A DNA stretch of 64,000 nucleotides from Polaribacter marinus (lineage in GTDB: Bacteria; Bacteroidota; Bacteroidia; Flavobacteriales; Flavobacteriaceae), in NCBI RefSeq assembly GCF_022662535.1, contig NZ_JAKQYM010000007.1, positions 62,001 through 126,000 on the forward strand. Direction: 5' to 3'. Below, piece after piece: positions 27,084 to 36,346 of this stretch. The translations under genes were made by a program, and so were the position numbers. The notes beneath the pieces are model-generated. The model searched no databases. It saw only the letters and a program-made list of their open reading frames with translations, and was not told the DNA's origin. The first letter of the stretch is position 1, and every line of letters begins with the position of its first letter.

Positions 27084-27091
27084 CAAATATA
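27084..27091 (-). promoter_or_regulatory. Candidate -7 element for dnaN
   Basis: On the minus strand this reads TATATTTG, an exact TAnnTTTG match 26 bp upstream of the dnaN ATG. I see no good TTG -33 partner. The rest of the dnaN/PIG-L intergenic region (27058-27326, 269 bp) is AT-rich and holds no gene that I can support. Confidence 0.5.
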
Positions 27092-27205
27092 TTCTAAAAA
27101 TGTGACTTTGAAAATTATTTTATTAACAGCTTATAACTGTTTTTGTTAACGAATTTAGAAACGTTATAATTATGTTAACAAACTTTAATTTTCCTTATAA
27201 AAAAC

Positions 27206-27213
27206 TACATTTG
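27206..27213 (+). promoter_or_regulatory. Candidate -7 element for the PIG-L gene
   Basis: TACATTTG is an exact TAnnTTTG match. It would leave a leader of about 105 nt before the ATG at 27327. No clear -33 TTG is found at the right distance. Confidence 0.4.
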
Positions 27214-27326
27214 TTTTTAACGATAAAGTATCATTTTTAGTACTACTGTATATTAAAAAAAAAGTGAGAGATTTTATTGAAAACTCGATTTTATCAACCT
27301 ATATAAGCATTGATTAATTTTAAAAT

Positions 27327-29826
27327 ATGAAGAAATTTTCACTTTCTATAGTAATGTTTTTATTGATTTCAATTTCAATATTTGCTCAGAAACCTCAAAA
27401 ATTAACCTCAAATCAGATTTATGAGAAAATTCAAAAATTAAATTTTTTAGGATCTGTTTTATATATTGCTGCACATCCAGATGATGAGAACACACGTTTA
27501 ATTGCTTATTTATCAAACCAGATACATGCTAGAACTGGTTATTTATCACTGACAAGAGGTGATGGTGGTCAGAATTTAATTGGCCCAGAAATTAGAGAAC
27601 TACTAGGTGTTATTAGAACACAAGAACTATTAGCTGCAAGAAGAGTGGATGGAGGCGAACAAATGTTTACAAGAGCCAATGATTTTGGTTATTCTAAACA
27701 TCCCAATGAAACTTTAAAAATTTGGAATAAAAATGAGGTTTTAAGTGATGTTGTTTGGGCTATTAGAACGTTTAAACCTGATGTAATTATTAACAGATTT
27801 GATTCTAGAACGCCAGGTACTACACATGGTCATCATACAAGTTCTGCAATATTAAGTGTAGAAGCTTTTGATTTATCTGCAAAAAAAAAATGAATTTTCA
27901 AGGCAACTTAGCCAAACCGATTTATGGCAAGCCAAAAGATTGTTTTTGAATACATCTTCATGGTTTTATAAAAATGAATCTGATTTTAATAATGCTACAA
28001 AAGGTAAGTTAACCTCGCTTGATGTAGGAAGATACTATCCCTTAAAAGGTTTGTCTAATAATGAATTGGCTTCGGTTGCTAGTAGTCAACACTTAAGTCA
28101 GGGTTTTGGAAGGTTAACCACAAGAGGAAATCAAACAGAATATTTAGAGTTTTTAAAAGGAGATAAACCAAAAGATAAAAAAGATCTTTTTTCGGGGATA
28201 AATACTACTTGGAACCGTCTTAAAAATGGAGGTGAAATTGGTGATATTTTATATGAAATTGAAAACCATTTTGATTTTGTAAATCCGTCTAAACATTTAC
28301 CAAAACTAATGGAGGCTTATCAATTAATTCAAAAATTAGAGGATTCTCATTGGAGAAAAATTAAAGAAAAAGAAATTAAAACCGTTATTGAAGCTTGTGC
28401 TGGATTGTATTTAGAAGCTTCAGCAATTAGTTCGTCAGGAACACCTAATTCTACTATTAAGGTAAATTTTGAGGTATTAAATAGGAGTGATGTTCCTGTA
28501 AAAATAGCCTTGATTATAGAGCCAAATACGGCTAAAATAATAGCTTCAGATGTAGCTTTAGTTAGAAATAAGAAATTTAATTATACATCTAATATTATTA
28601 TTGGGAAATATGATTATACAAGTCCTTATTGGTTAAAAAATAATTGGAGTTTAGGAATGTATGATGTCAAAAATCAGTTAGATATTGGAAAACCAAGAAA
28701 TCAAAAAACAGTTAAGATTCAATATGATTTATTAATTAATGGCTTGCCAATTTCATTTACCAAAAATGTGGTGAGAAGATATGCAGAAAGAGATAAAGGA
28801 GAAATTTATGAGCCTTTTGAAATCTTACCTTTAATTACTACTAAACTTAAAGATAAAGTAATTATTTTTTCGGACAATGTTGTAAAAAAAGTTTTGGTTG
28901 AAGTTAGAGCAGGAGCTAACAATGTTCAAGGAAAAGTAAGTTTAAAAGCACCAACGAATTGGGAGGTTTCTCCTAAAGAAATTTCTTTTGATATTTTTCA
29001 AAAGAATGATAAACAAACGGTAGCGTTTTTTGTAACTCCTCCTAGAAATTCAGCGGAAGGAAAATTAGAAGTTATGGCAACTTCTAATGGTAAAACCTAT
29101 ACTAAAGAGTTAATGGAAATCAATTATAAGCACATTCCTAAGCAATCTGTTTTATTAAATTCTGAAGCAAAAATTGTTCGGTTGGACATTAAAAAAGCAG
29201 GAGATTATATTGGTTACATAAAAGGTGCTGGAGATTTGGTTCCGGAAAGTTTAAAACAGATTGGTTATAAAGTTGAGTTGATTAATCCATTAGAAATTAA
29301 TGCCAAAAATTTGCTTAAATTCGATGCAATTGTAGTTGGAATTAGAGCTTATAATGTGGTAAAAGAATTAAAGTTTAAACAAAAATACTTACTAGAATTT
29401 GTTGCAAAAGGAGGGAACATGATTGTGCAATACAACACCAATAGAAATGTGGACGTGGCTGCACCTTATAATTTAAACTTATCAAGAGATAGAGTTACAG
29501 ATGAGTTTGCAGAGGTACAAATTTTAGATAAAGAAAACTCGCTGTTAAATTTTCCGAACAAAATAAACAATGAAGATTTTAATGGTTGGGTGCAAGAAAG
29601 AGGTTTGTATTTTCCTAACTCTTGGGATGCTGCTTTTACCTCCGTTTTATCTATGCACGATAAGGGAGAAGAAGCTAAAAAAGGAAGTTTGCTAATAGCA
29701 AAATACGGAAAAGGAAATTACATATATACAGGCTTAAGTTTCTTTAGAGAATTGCCTGCGGGAGTTTCTGGAGCTTATAAATTATTTGCAAATATGCTAT
29801 CTGTTGGAAAAGAAGTTTCAAAATAG
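27327..29826 (+). pseudogene. PIG-L (LmbE-like) family deacetylase, split by a +1 frameshift in an A10 run
   Basis: The first frame (27327-27893, 188 residues) has a signal peptide, then the catalytic HPDDE (His50, Asp52, Asp53) and THGHHTSS, typical of the PIG-L zinc deacetylase domain. It hits TGA right after a run of ten A (27881-27890). The rest (to 29826, about 645 residues) continues in another frame with LWQAKRLFLNTSSWFYKN and a long C-terminal region of beta and glutamine-amidotransferase-like character. Reading nine A instead of ten gives one 832-residue protein, the usual architecture of secreted Bacteroidota PIG-L proteins. It may be a true disruption, a sequencing error, or expression by slippage on the A-run. 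The enzymes remove N-acetyl groups from amino-sugars. Confidence 0.85.
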
Positions 29827-29846
29827 GATAAAAGTTAGCAAACAAG

Positions 29847-29926
29847 TTTAGCCCTGATTGAACGGCCTGTTTGAGCTCTTTTGAGGAATGAAAAAAGCGA
29901 GTAGTGAAAGCAGGAAATAGCTTTAA
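29847..29926 (+). ncRNA. Candidate structured RNA element common in Flavobacteria (Flavo-1-like)
   Basis: The sequence begins AGCCCTGATTGAACGG and ends AAAGCAGGAAATAGCT. CCTG (29853-29856) can pair with CAGG (29911-29914), and AGC (29850-29852) with GCT (29920-29922), leaving an internal arm. I recall this pattern as a widely repeated intergenic element in Flavobacteriaceae and think it corresponds to the Flavo-1 RNA motif, but that identification is from memory and unchecked. It lies between the PIG-L stop and a 35-codon ORF and is not followed by a T-run, so it is not a simple terminator. Confidence 0.5.
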
Positions 29927-29941
29927 AAAAAAATAAATAAA

Positions 29942-30049
29942 ATGAAAGGACAAAAATATCGTTGGAAAAAAGAGTATTCATTGGTTTTAATAGCTAATGC
30001 GATATATATTATTGCATTTTATTTTATTACAAATTATTTTACAGTTTAA
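29942..30049 (+). CDS. Small single-helix membrane protein upstream of a sodium:solute symporter
   Basis: A 35-codon ORF encoding MKGQKYRWKKEYSLVLIANA followed by IYIIAFYFITNYFTV. It has a basic N-terminus and one hydrophobic helix (about 14-33), so it should sit in the inner membrane with its N-terminus inside by the positive-inside rule. It stops 3 bp before the symporter ATG, a spacing typical of co-translated genes. By analogy with the DUF4212 subunit before the second symporter in this window, it may be a small partner of the transporter; that is inference. I do not know a family name. Confidence 0.65.
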   Translation: MKGQKYRWKKEYSLVLIANAIYIIAFYFITNYFTV

Positions 30050-30052
30050 TTC

Positions 30053-31780
30053 ATGGAAATAGAAAGCAAATTACACGCTGTAGATTGGATTGTTTTATCT
30101 GTAACTTTAATTTTTATTGTTGCTTACGGTACATATGTTACTCGAAAAAATGATAATGTTACTGATTATATAAAAGGGGGTAGCGACTCAAAATGGTGGA
30201 CCATTGGTTTGTCTGTAATGGCAACACAAGCCAGTGCCATAACTTTTTTATCAACACCAGGACAAGCATTTCATAGTGGTATGGGATTTGTACAATTTTA
30301 CTTTGGTTTGCCTATTGCCATGGTAATTATTTGTGTGGTTTTTATTCCTATTTATCACAAGTTAAAAGTGTATACAGCATACGAGTTTTTAGAAGGGAGA
30401 TTTGATTTAAAAACCAGAAGTTTAGCCGCAATTTTATTTTTAATTCAAAGAGGATTGGCAGCAGGAATTACCATTTTTGCTCCTGCAATTATTTTAAGCG
30501 CTGTGTTAGATTGGGATTTATTAACACTAAATATTATTATTGGTTTTTTAGTCATTATTTACACGGTTTCTGGAGGAACAAAAGCTGTGAACGTAACTCA
30601 AAAACAACAAATGATTATTATTTTTATAGGAATGCTTATTGCTTTTTTTATGATTATGAGTAAGCTTCCTGAAAACATTACGTTTACCAATGCCTTAGAA
30701 ATTGCTGGTGCAAGTGATAAAATGCAAGTATTAGATTTTTCTTTCGATTTAAGTAATAGATACACTGTTTGGACAGGGATTTTAGGAGGAACTTTTTTAA
30801 TGTTATCTTATTTTGGAACAGATCAAAGTCAGGTACAGCGTTATTTATCTGGTAAGTCTGTTAGAGAGAGTCAGCTTGGTTTGATTTTTAACGGATTGTT
30901 AAAGGTGCCAATGCAGTTTTTTATTTTGTTGATTGGTGTAATGGTGTTTGTTTTTTATCAATTTAATGCCTCTCCTTTAAACTTTAATCCTACAGCAAAT
31001 GAAGCGGTTCAAAAATCAACATTTGTTACAGAATATCAAGAATTAGAAAAAGAACATATTAAAATAGAAAATGATAAAAGACTGTTGTTTTCTGACGGAT
31101 TTCAAATTGAAGAGAAAGCAAAAATTCAATCTTTAAATGCAAAAGATTTAGCATTAAAGGCATCTGCTAAAAAAATTATTAAACAGGTTGATGAACAGAA
31201 TTCCTTAAAGAAGATTGAGTCTAACGATAAAGACTATGTGTTTATTCACTTTATTTTAAACAATTTACCAAGAGGATTGATTGGACTTTTGTTAGCCGTA
31301 ATTTTATCCGCAGCAATGTCATCTACAGCATCAGAATTAAATGCCTTAGCAAGTACAACAGCAATAGACTTGTATAAACGCAATGTGAGTGAAGAAAAAA
31401 GTGAAGCGCATTATGTAAAAGCATCAAAATGGTTTACCTTGTTATGGGGTATTATAGCTATTTCTGTGGCTTGTGTGGCTAATTTAGTTGACAATTTAAT
31501 TCAGCTTGTAAACATTATTGGATCTATTTTTTACGGAAATGTTTTGGGTATTTTCTTACTTGCTTTCTTTATTAAATTTGTAAAAGGAAATGCTGTTTTT
31601 GTGGCCGCTTTAATTACGCAAGCTTTAATTATAGGGGTTTTTCTTTTAGATTGGTTACCATATTTATGGCTAAATTTATTAGGATGTGCTTTAGTAATGG
31701 GAATCGCAATTTTTATTCAGACTATTTTCCCTACAAAAAAAGAAAAGATAGATGATTTAGATACGATAGGGGGCCATTAA
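30053..31780 (+). CDS. Sodium:solute symporter (SSS family)
   Basis: A 575-residue transporter of the SSS/SLC5 superfamily with about 13 membrane helices. The N-terminal half shows SVMATQASAITFLSTPGQAF and TVSGGTKAVNVTQKQQ, typical of the family's sodium and substrate region. Between helices, about residues 315-400 form a charged, probably coiled-coil insertion (EYQELEKEHIKIENDKRL and onward), absent from classical members. Solute is not predictable; relatives move sugars, sialic acid, proline or iodide. It overlaps the convergent SRPBCC gene by 4 bp at the stop. Confidence 0.92.
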   Translation: MEIESKLHAVDWIVLSVTLIFIVAYGTYVTRKNDNVTDYIKGGSDSKWWTIGLSVMATQASAITFLSTPGQAFHSGMGFVQFYFGLPIAMVIICVVFIPIYHKLKVYTAYEFLEGRFDLKTRSLAAILFLIQRGLAAGITIFAPAIILSAVLDWDLLTLNIIIGFLVIIYTVSGGTKAVNVTQKQQMIIIFIGMLIAFFMIMSKLPENITFTNALEIAGASDKMQVLDFSFDLSNRYTVWTGILGGTFLMLSYFGTDQSQVQRYLSGKSVRESQLGLIFNGLLKVPMQFFILLIGVMVFVFYQFNASPLNFNPTANEAVQKSTFVTEYQELEKEHIKIENDKRLLFSDGFQIEEKAKIQSLNAKDLALKASAKKIIKQVDEQNSLKKIESNDKDYVFIHFILNNLPRGLIGLLLAVILSAAMSSTASELNALASTTAIDLYKRNVSEEKSEAHYVKASKWFTLLWGIIAISVACVANLVDNLIQLVNIIGSIFYGNVLGIFLLAFFIKFVKGNAVFVAALITQALIIGVFLLDWLPYLWLNLLGCALVMGIAIFIQTIFPTKKEKIDDLDTIGGH

Positions 31781-32283
31781 ATATTGGGTTTAATTTTTTC
31801 TTTGTTTCGTAATTTTTTTTGAAGAAATTTAACCCAAGTATTCCATTTTGTTGCTTTTTTGTTTTCTGAGAAGTTATTTTCTAATTTGTCAAATGCATCT
31901 TCAATCAAAGCATTGTGTAGAGGACGAATAACAAAGATCCATATTAATAATCCTTTTCCTTTTGCATGCATGTCAATTGTATGCTTAATTTCTGTTTTAT
32001 TTTTTTCGGATTCGTTTATTTCGAATTTATGAATCCCGTTAAATCCGACAGGTTTAGAAAATCGAAATAGAATAACTTTTGCTGGATTATGTATTTCTAC
32101 CTTATACCTAATTGGTCCGTGTCCACCTTTTGCTCCAACTTTAATTCCACCATTAAATTTCATTTCTGGCCAATTTTCTTTAGGCCATATTTTGTCATTT
32201 GATAAGGATAAGGTTTTTAGTATTTCTGTTACTTTATTTTTAGGTTGATTTACGATACGTTTATGAATATTTAGAACTTTCAA
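31777..32283 (-). CDS. SRPBCC-like (START/Bet v1 fold) protein
   Basis: A 168-residue protein without signal peptide. Its pattern (an N-terminal strand MKVLNIHKRIVNQPKNKVTEILK, a series of beta strands such as RYKVEIHNPAKVILFRFSKP and TEIKHTIDMHAKG, then a long C-terminal helix NALIEDAFDKLENNF) fits an SRPBCC ligand-binding fold. No catalytic residues are identifiable and the ligand is unknown. It is a lone gene whose 3' end overlaps the symporter gene by 4 bp on the opposite strand. Confidence 0.6.
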   Translation of the reverse strand: MKVLNIHKRIVNQPKNKVTEILKTLSLSNDKIWPKENWPEMKFNGGIKVGAKGGHGPIRYKVEIHNPAKVILFRFSKPVGFNGIHKFEINESEKNKTEIKHTIDMHAKGKGLLIWIFVIRPLHNALIEDAFDKLENNFSENKKATKWNTWVKFLQKKLRNKEKIKPNI

Positions 32284-32385
32284 TTTGACTTAATTTTAGA
32301 ATTTAAAGATTTGATTTTACAAAGTAAGAGTATATGTAGCCAAGTTATCTTTTTTGTGTTTAATAGGTAATCTTTAGAGCAAAAA

Positions 32386-32413
32386 AAATCTCAAGAATTT
32401 ACTTGAGATTTTT
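32386..32413 (-). terminator. Terminator of the DUF2911 gene
   Basis: AAATCTCAAG pairs with CTTGAGATTT around a 6-nt loop; on the minus strand a run of eight T follows. It lies 25 bp past the DUF2911 stop. Confidence 0.88.
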
Positions 32414-32437
32414 AATTAGTTTCGTTTGGTCAATTTA

Positions 32438-32962
32438 TTATTCTACATCAAATTGTACACCTACGTATACATTTTCCCAAAGTAAGCCTAAGGCAGCCGA
32501 TGTGTTTTTTAAATCATCAAAAGTAATTGTAAAGGTTTCAATTTTTACAGGCATTTCTTGTACTTGAGCAGAAACTTTAAGAGCTACTTTACTTTCATCC
32601 CATTTTTTTGGATTTCCCCAATTTGTTGCGTCAGAGTAAAAAATCACATCCCAAGATTCTTTATTTGGAATTGTATATAAAGCATAAGTTCCTGCTTTTA
32701 ATTTTTTTCCGCCAACAGTAACATCTTTGCTAAAAGTAATTTTAGTGTTTTCATTAGCACCTGTTCTCCATACTTTTCCATAAGGAACTAAATCTCCAAA
32801 AATAGCTCTTCCTTTCATTCCTGGTCTAGAAAATTCTACCGTTACATCTGTAAAACCTACCGTTTGTATAATCTTAGAATATGGACTTGCTTTAGGTTTT
32901 TTTTGAGCTGTTGTGGTAAAAGTAATGGCTACAACAAATAAGCTTAATAATAATTTTTTCAT
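32438..32962 (-). CDS. Secreted DUF2911 protein
   Basis: DUF2911 is a family of unknown function abundant in Bacteroidota. I start it at the Met of MKKLLLSLFVVAITFTTTAQ (32962), because this gives a clean signal peptide; the open frame extends 17 codons further upstream without a signal-like sequence. The mature part carries the family's SPYSKIIQTVGFTDVTVEFSR, KGRAIFGDLVPYGKVWRTGAN and LKAGTYALYTIPN. With this start the protein is 174 residues. It is probably periplasmic; no enzymatic role is known to me. Confidence 0.9.
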   Translation of the reverse strand: MKKLLLSLFVVAITFTTTAQKKPKASPYSKIIQTVGFTDVTVEFSRPGMKGRAIFGDLVPYGKVWRTGANENTKITFSKDVTVGGKKLKAGTYALYTIPNKESWDVIFYSDATNWGNPKKWDESKVALKVSAQVQEMPVKIETFTITFDDLKNTSAALGLLWENVYVGVQFDVE

Positions 32963-33043
32963 GGTTTTCTTCGTTTTTAGTTTTGATAAAATTACGATTT
33001 CAAAAAATGACAATTGTTAACAAAACCTTAAAATAAAGCAATG

Positions 33044-33051
33044 TATCTTTG
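33044..33051 (+). promoter_or_regulatory. Candidate -7 element for the YeeZ-like gene
   Basis: TATCTTTG matches TAnnTTTG exactly and lies 74 bp upstream of the ATG. The nearest upstream TTG (33014-33016) is 27 bp away, longer than usual. Confidence 0.35.
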
Positions 33052-33125
33052 TCTTTAATTTTTAAAAATACCAAGAAATAGGTTTGTTATTTCTTGTAAA
33101 TTAATAAAAGAGTACAATTGTTTCT

Positions 33126-33887
33126 ATGAAAAACATAAGTGTTTTAGGTTGTGGTTGGTTAGGGAAATCTTTGGCTGTTTCATTGTTAAATGAAGGCTTT
33201 ATTGTAAAAGGATCTACTACATCAGAAGAGAAATTGGATTTGTTAGAAATCAATGGTATTGTGCCTTTTATAATTGATATTGCTTCTTTTGAAGAGTTTG
33301 ATGAATTTCTAAATTCAGATATTTTAATCATTGCAATTACCTCTAAAGACATTGATGGTTTTGAAAATTTAATTTCACAAATAGAAAACTCATCTATACA
33401 AAAAGTAATCTTTATTTCATCAACTTCGGTTTATGGAAGTTTAAACAAAGTAATGACAGAAGAAGATGAAGTTTTAAATACTCCGTTAACAGAAATTGAA
33501 AATCTGTTTAGAGTAAACACTTTTTTCGAAACTACAATTATTCGTTTTGCAGGTTTGTTTGGGGATGAAAGACATCCTTCAAGCTGGTTTAAGAACAAAC
33601 GAAAAATTCCGCAACCAAAAGGGTTTGTTAACCTGATTCATAAAGAAGATTGCATTGAAATTATTCATGAAATTATTGATCAAAATTGTTGGAATCAAAC
33701 TTTTAATGCCTGTTCTAATCACCATCCTACAAGAAGAGAATTCTATACAATAGCAAAATTAAGTAACGATTTAGAGCTTCCAGAATTTGAAGAAAACGAA
33801 ATGTATAAATGGAAGATTATCAGCTCTAAAAAAGTACAAGATGTTTTAGGTTATACTTTTATTCATGATGATATGCTAAGTATATAA
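33126..33887 (+). CDS. NAD(P)-dependent epimerase/dehydratase-like protein (YeeZ type)
   Basis: The 253-residue protein has an N-terminal Rossmann fold with the glycine motif SVLGCGWLGKSLA and a later FISSTSVYG segment like the extended short-chain dehydrogenase catalytic serine region. It belongs with E. coli YeeZ-like proteins, whose substrate is unknown. The usual YxxxK is not evident, so it may be a non-catalytic or unusual member. It is a lone plus-strand gene between minus-strand units. Confidence 0.82.
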   Translation: MKNISVLGCGWLGKSLAVSLLNEGFIVKGSTTSEEKLDLLEINGIVPFIIDIASFEEFDEFLNSDILIIAITSKDIDGFENLISQIENSSIQKVIFISSTSVYGSLNKVMTEEDEVLNTPLTEIENLFRVNTFFETTIIRFAGLFGDERHPSSWFKNKRKIPQPKGFVNLIHKEDCIEIIHEIIDQNCWNQTFNACSNHHPTRREFYTIAKLSNDLELPEFEENEMYKWKIISSKKVQDVLGYTFIHDDMLSI

Positions 33888-33969
33888 GTAAATAGAAATC
33901 ATTTTACAAAGTGCTTTTTTAAGCGGTTAATCAATGTCTATTATTTTGGGGCAATGTTTGTAAAAAAAA

Positions 33970-35613
33970 TTACTTAGTGTATTTTCTTTTTCTTAAATAA
34001 TTAAAAATTACTCCGAAAGAAAATAATAAAATTAACGGTAATCCGATATTTAAAAACTGCCAATAAGTACGCTCTTTAAAGGCTTTTTGCTTATCTAATA
34101 TATTGATTTTTAAAGTTTTATTTCTTAGTTCCATCAAGCCAACATCATCTAATAAATAATCCACAGAATTCAATAAAAAATCTTTATTACCAAATTCTTC
34201 ATTGGTCCATTTATCTCTAGATAGATCTGTTGGTTTTCCTTTTAAAATTTGATTTTTTCCCACATCACCATCAGCAACTACAATCATTTTATTATTGGTA
34301 GCGTTTTCTTTAAAAAGCGATGTTTCAAAAGGTTTTACACGGTTTTTATATGCCGAGTTAAAATCGCCTTCTAATAATACAGCAAATAACTGATGTCCAC
34401 TTACATAATCTGTTTCTACAGGTTCTTCAGCAATAGATTGCAATTCTATAAAACTTGGAGTTCCTATTTTTTGTGTTAATGAAGAACTCACTAGTAAAGG
34501 TGTTTTTTTAATGTTGTTTTTTAATGTATCTATTTGATTGGTAAACTGTAATCTTACTGGAGCAACATTTTTTGTAATTGCACTATTTTTGTTTCCACCT
34601 ACTAATGGGTGAAAAAACCAATCTAAGTTTTGAAACTGAGTTTGATTACCAACAGTTCCTGTTGCCAAAGAAATTTTTGCAGAATATAAATCTTTGATTA
34701 AGGTAGAATTGATTCGAATTCCATAAGAAAACAATAAATCTGTTAAATTTAAATCTCTAGGATAAGCCAGCATTCTTCCGTTATTAAACAGACTATCTTG
34801 GTCTGCTTGTACATTATCTAGCATCCACAAGGTTTTTCCTCCGTTGGCTATAAACTGGTCTAAAACAAACTTTTCTTTTGCTGTAAATTTCTCTGTAGGT
34901 TTTGCAATAATTGCCAAGTCTAAAGAAGTTAAATCTTTTAAAGTTTGCTGTGGATTTGTGGCTACGGAATCTAAGGTAAATTTTGCCAATCTGTATTTTT
35001 TAGCAACTTCACTTAAAAAACTATATTGATAAATATCTTGTAATTCTCCATTTCCGGTAATAACTGCAACTCTTTTTTGATTTTTTTGAGTAACAGAATT
35101 GATGGCATTAGAAAAACTGTATTCTAAATTCTCTATGGCTTTTTGTAACTGTTCTTCTTGTGATGCAACAATTGCAGAAGGAAGCAAAGAAACAATAGTG
35201 GTTTTTTTTCCAAAATTGATTTCTGCCCATGGAAAAATAATTGCTTCAGATAGTTTCCCGTCTTCTTCAACAGTTAACTGACTTGGCATCATTCCTTTTT
35301 TAATCAGCTCTTCTCGTTGATTGTTTGGGTTTTGAAATTGAATTTTTAAGTTTGAATTTTTAGCGGCTAATTCTTCTAAAAACTGACTTGTTTCAATTTG
35401 TAATCTTTTAAATTCTGATGGAAAATCACCTTCTAGATATACCGTAATAAATAAAGTTTTATCAACCTTAGAAATTATTGCATTTGTGGTTTTAGAAAGT
35501 GTGTATCGTTTGTCAGCTGTTAAATCTAAACGTTTGTAAATAGATTGATTTACAGTGTTTAAAATCAATAAACCAATAAATAGAACTATTATGTTTTTTA
35601 TTTTTTTATTCAT
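33970..35613 (-). CDS. gldG: Gliding motility ABC transporter auxiliary protein GldG
   Basis: GldG is an inner-membrane protein that with GldA (ATPase) and GldF (permease) forms an ABC transporter required for gliding in Flavobacterium johnsoniae. The 547-residue protein has an N-terminal helix (about 5-24), an extracytoplasmic ABC-auxiliary domain beginning SIYKRLDLTADKRYTLSKTT, and a C-terminal helix (about 520-540) followed by RKRKYTK. It overlaps gldF by 8 bp, the usual gldF-gldG order. gldA is not in the window; in this group it is normally elsewhere. Confidence 0.95.
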   Translation of the reverse strand: MNKKIKNIIVLFIGLLILNTVNQSIYKRLDLTADKRYTLSKTTNAIISKVDKTLFITVYLEGDFPSEFKRLQIETSQFLEELAAKNSNLKIQFQNPNNQREELIKKGMMPSQLTVEEDGKLSEAIIFPWAEINFGKKTTIVSLLPSAIVASQEEQLQKAIENLEYSFSNAINSVTQKNQKRVAVITGNGELQDIYQYSFLSEVAKKYRLAKFTLDSVATNPQQTLKDLTSLDLAIIAKPTEKFTAKEKFVLDQFIANGGKTLWMLDNVQADQDSLFNNGRMLAYPRDLNLTDLLFSYGIRINSTLIKDLYSAKISLATGTVGNQTQFQNLDWFFHPLVGGNKNSAITKNVAPVRLQFTNQIDTLKNNIKKTPLLVSSSLTQKIGTPSFIELQSIAEEPVETDYVSGHQLFAVLLEGDFNSAYKNRVKPFETSLFKENATNNKMIVVADGDVGKNQILKGKPTDLSRDKWTNEEFGNKDFLLNSVDYLLDDVGLMELRNKTLKINILDKQKAFKERTYWQFLNIGLPLILLFSFGVIFNYLRKRKYTK

Positions 35614-36325
35614 TTTCTAATCGTGTTTTAGTGATGAATAAAAAGAAAATAGTTAGGCTTAAAAAGTAAATGATATCTCTTGTATCTATAACTCCTCGCG
35701 AAATACTTTTAAAATGTTCATTAATTCCCATTTTTTTAATAGTGATAGAATCATTCCCAAAAGAACTAGAAATTGCATCAAATCCATAGAATAAGATAAA
35801 AGTGATAAACACACCTAAAATAAAAGCTACAATTTGATTTTTTGATAATGTTGATGTAAATAAACCTACAGCCGTATATGTTGATGCTAAAAATAACAAA
35901 CCAATATATGAGCCAATTGTACTACCAAAATCTAAATTTCCAATTGGGTTTCCTAATTGATATACAGTATATACATATGTAAAAGTTGGAATTAAAGCGA
36001 CGACAATTAATAAAAGAGATGCCCAAAATTTACCTAAAACAATTTGCCAATTAGAAAGAGGTTTTGTTTTTAAGAGCTCTATGGTTCCACTGTTAAATTC
36101 ATCTGCAAAACTTTTCATGGTAATGGCAGGAATCAAAAATATAAAGACCCAAGGGGCTAAAAAGAAAAATGGATTTATATCTGCAAAACCAGCGTTTAAA
36201 ATATTGTAATCGTCTTTAAAGACCCATAGAAACAAACCATTTACCAACAAAAAAATGCCAATGACTAAGTAGGCAATTGGGCTTGCAAAAAATGAGTTAA
36301 ATTCTTTTTTTAATATTGCTATCAA
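35606..36325 (-). CDS. gldF: Gliding motility ABC transporter permease GldF
   Basis: The 239-residue ABC-2 type permease has about six membrane helices: helix 1 in SPIAYLVIGIFLLVNGLFLW, then FFLAPWVFIFLIPAITMKSFADE, the latter a hallmark of this group, and a terminal YFLSLTIFFLFIT. It partners GldA and GldG; the exported substrate is still unknown in the literature I recall. gldG starts inside its last codons (8 bp overlap). A GNAT gene lies 21 bp upstream on the same strand. Confidence 0.95.
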   Translation of the reverse strand: MIAILKKEFNSFFASPIAYLVIGIFLLVNGLFLWVFKDDYNILNAGFADINPFFFLAPWVFIFLIPAITMKSFADEFNSGTIELLKTKPLSNWQIVLGKFWASLLLIVVALIPTFTYVYTVYQLGNPIGNLDFGSTIGSYIGLLFLASTYTAVGLFTSTLSKNQIVAFILGVFITFILFYGFDAISSSFGNDSITIKKMGINEHFKSISRGVIDTRDIIYFLSLTIFFLFITKTRLENE

Positions 36326-36346
36326 TGTTTATTTTTTAAATAGTTT

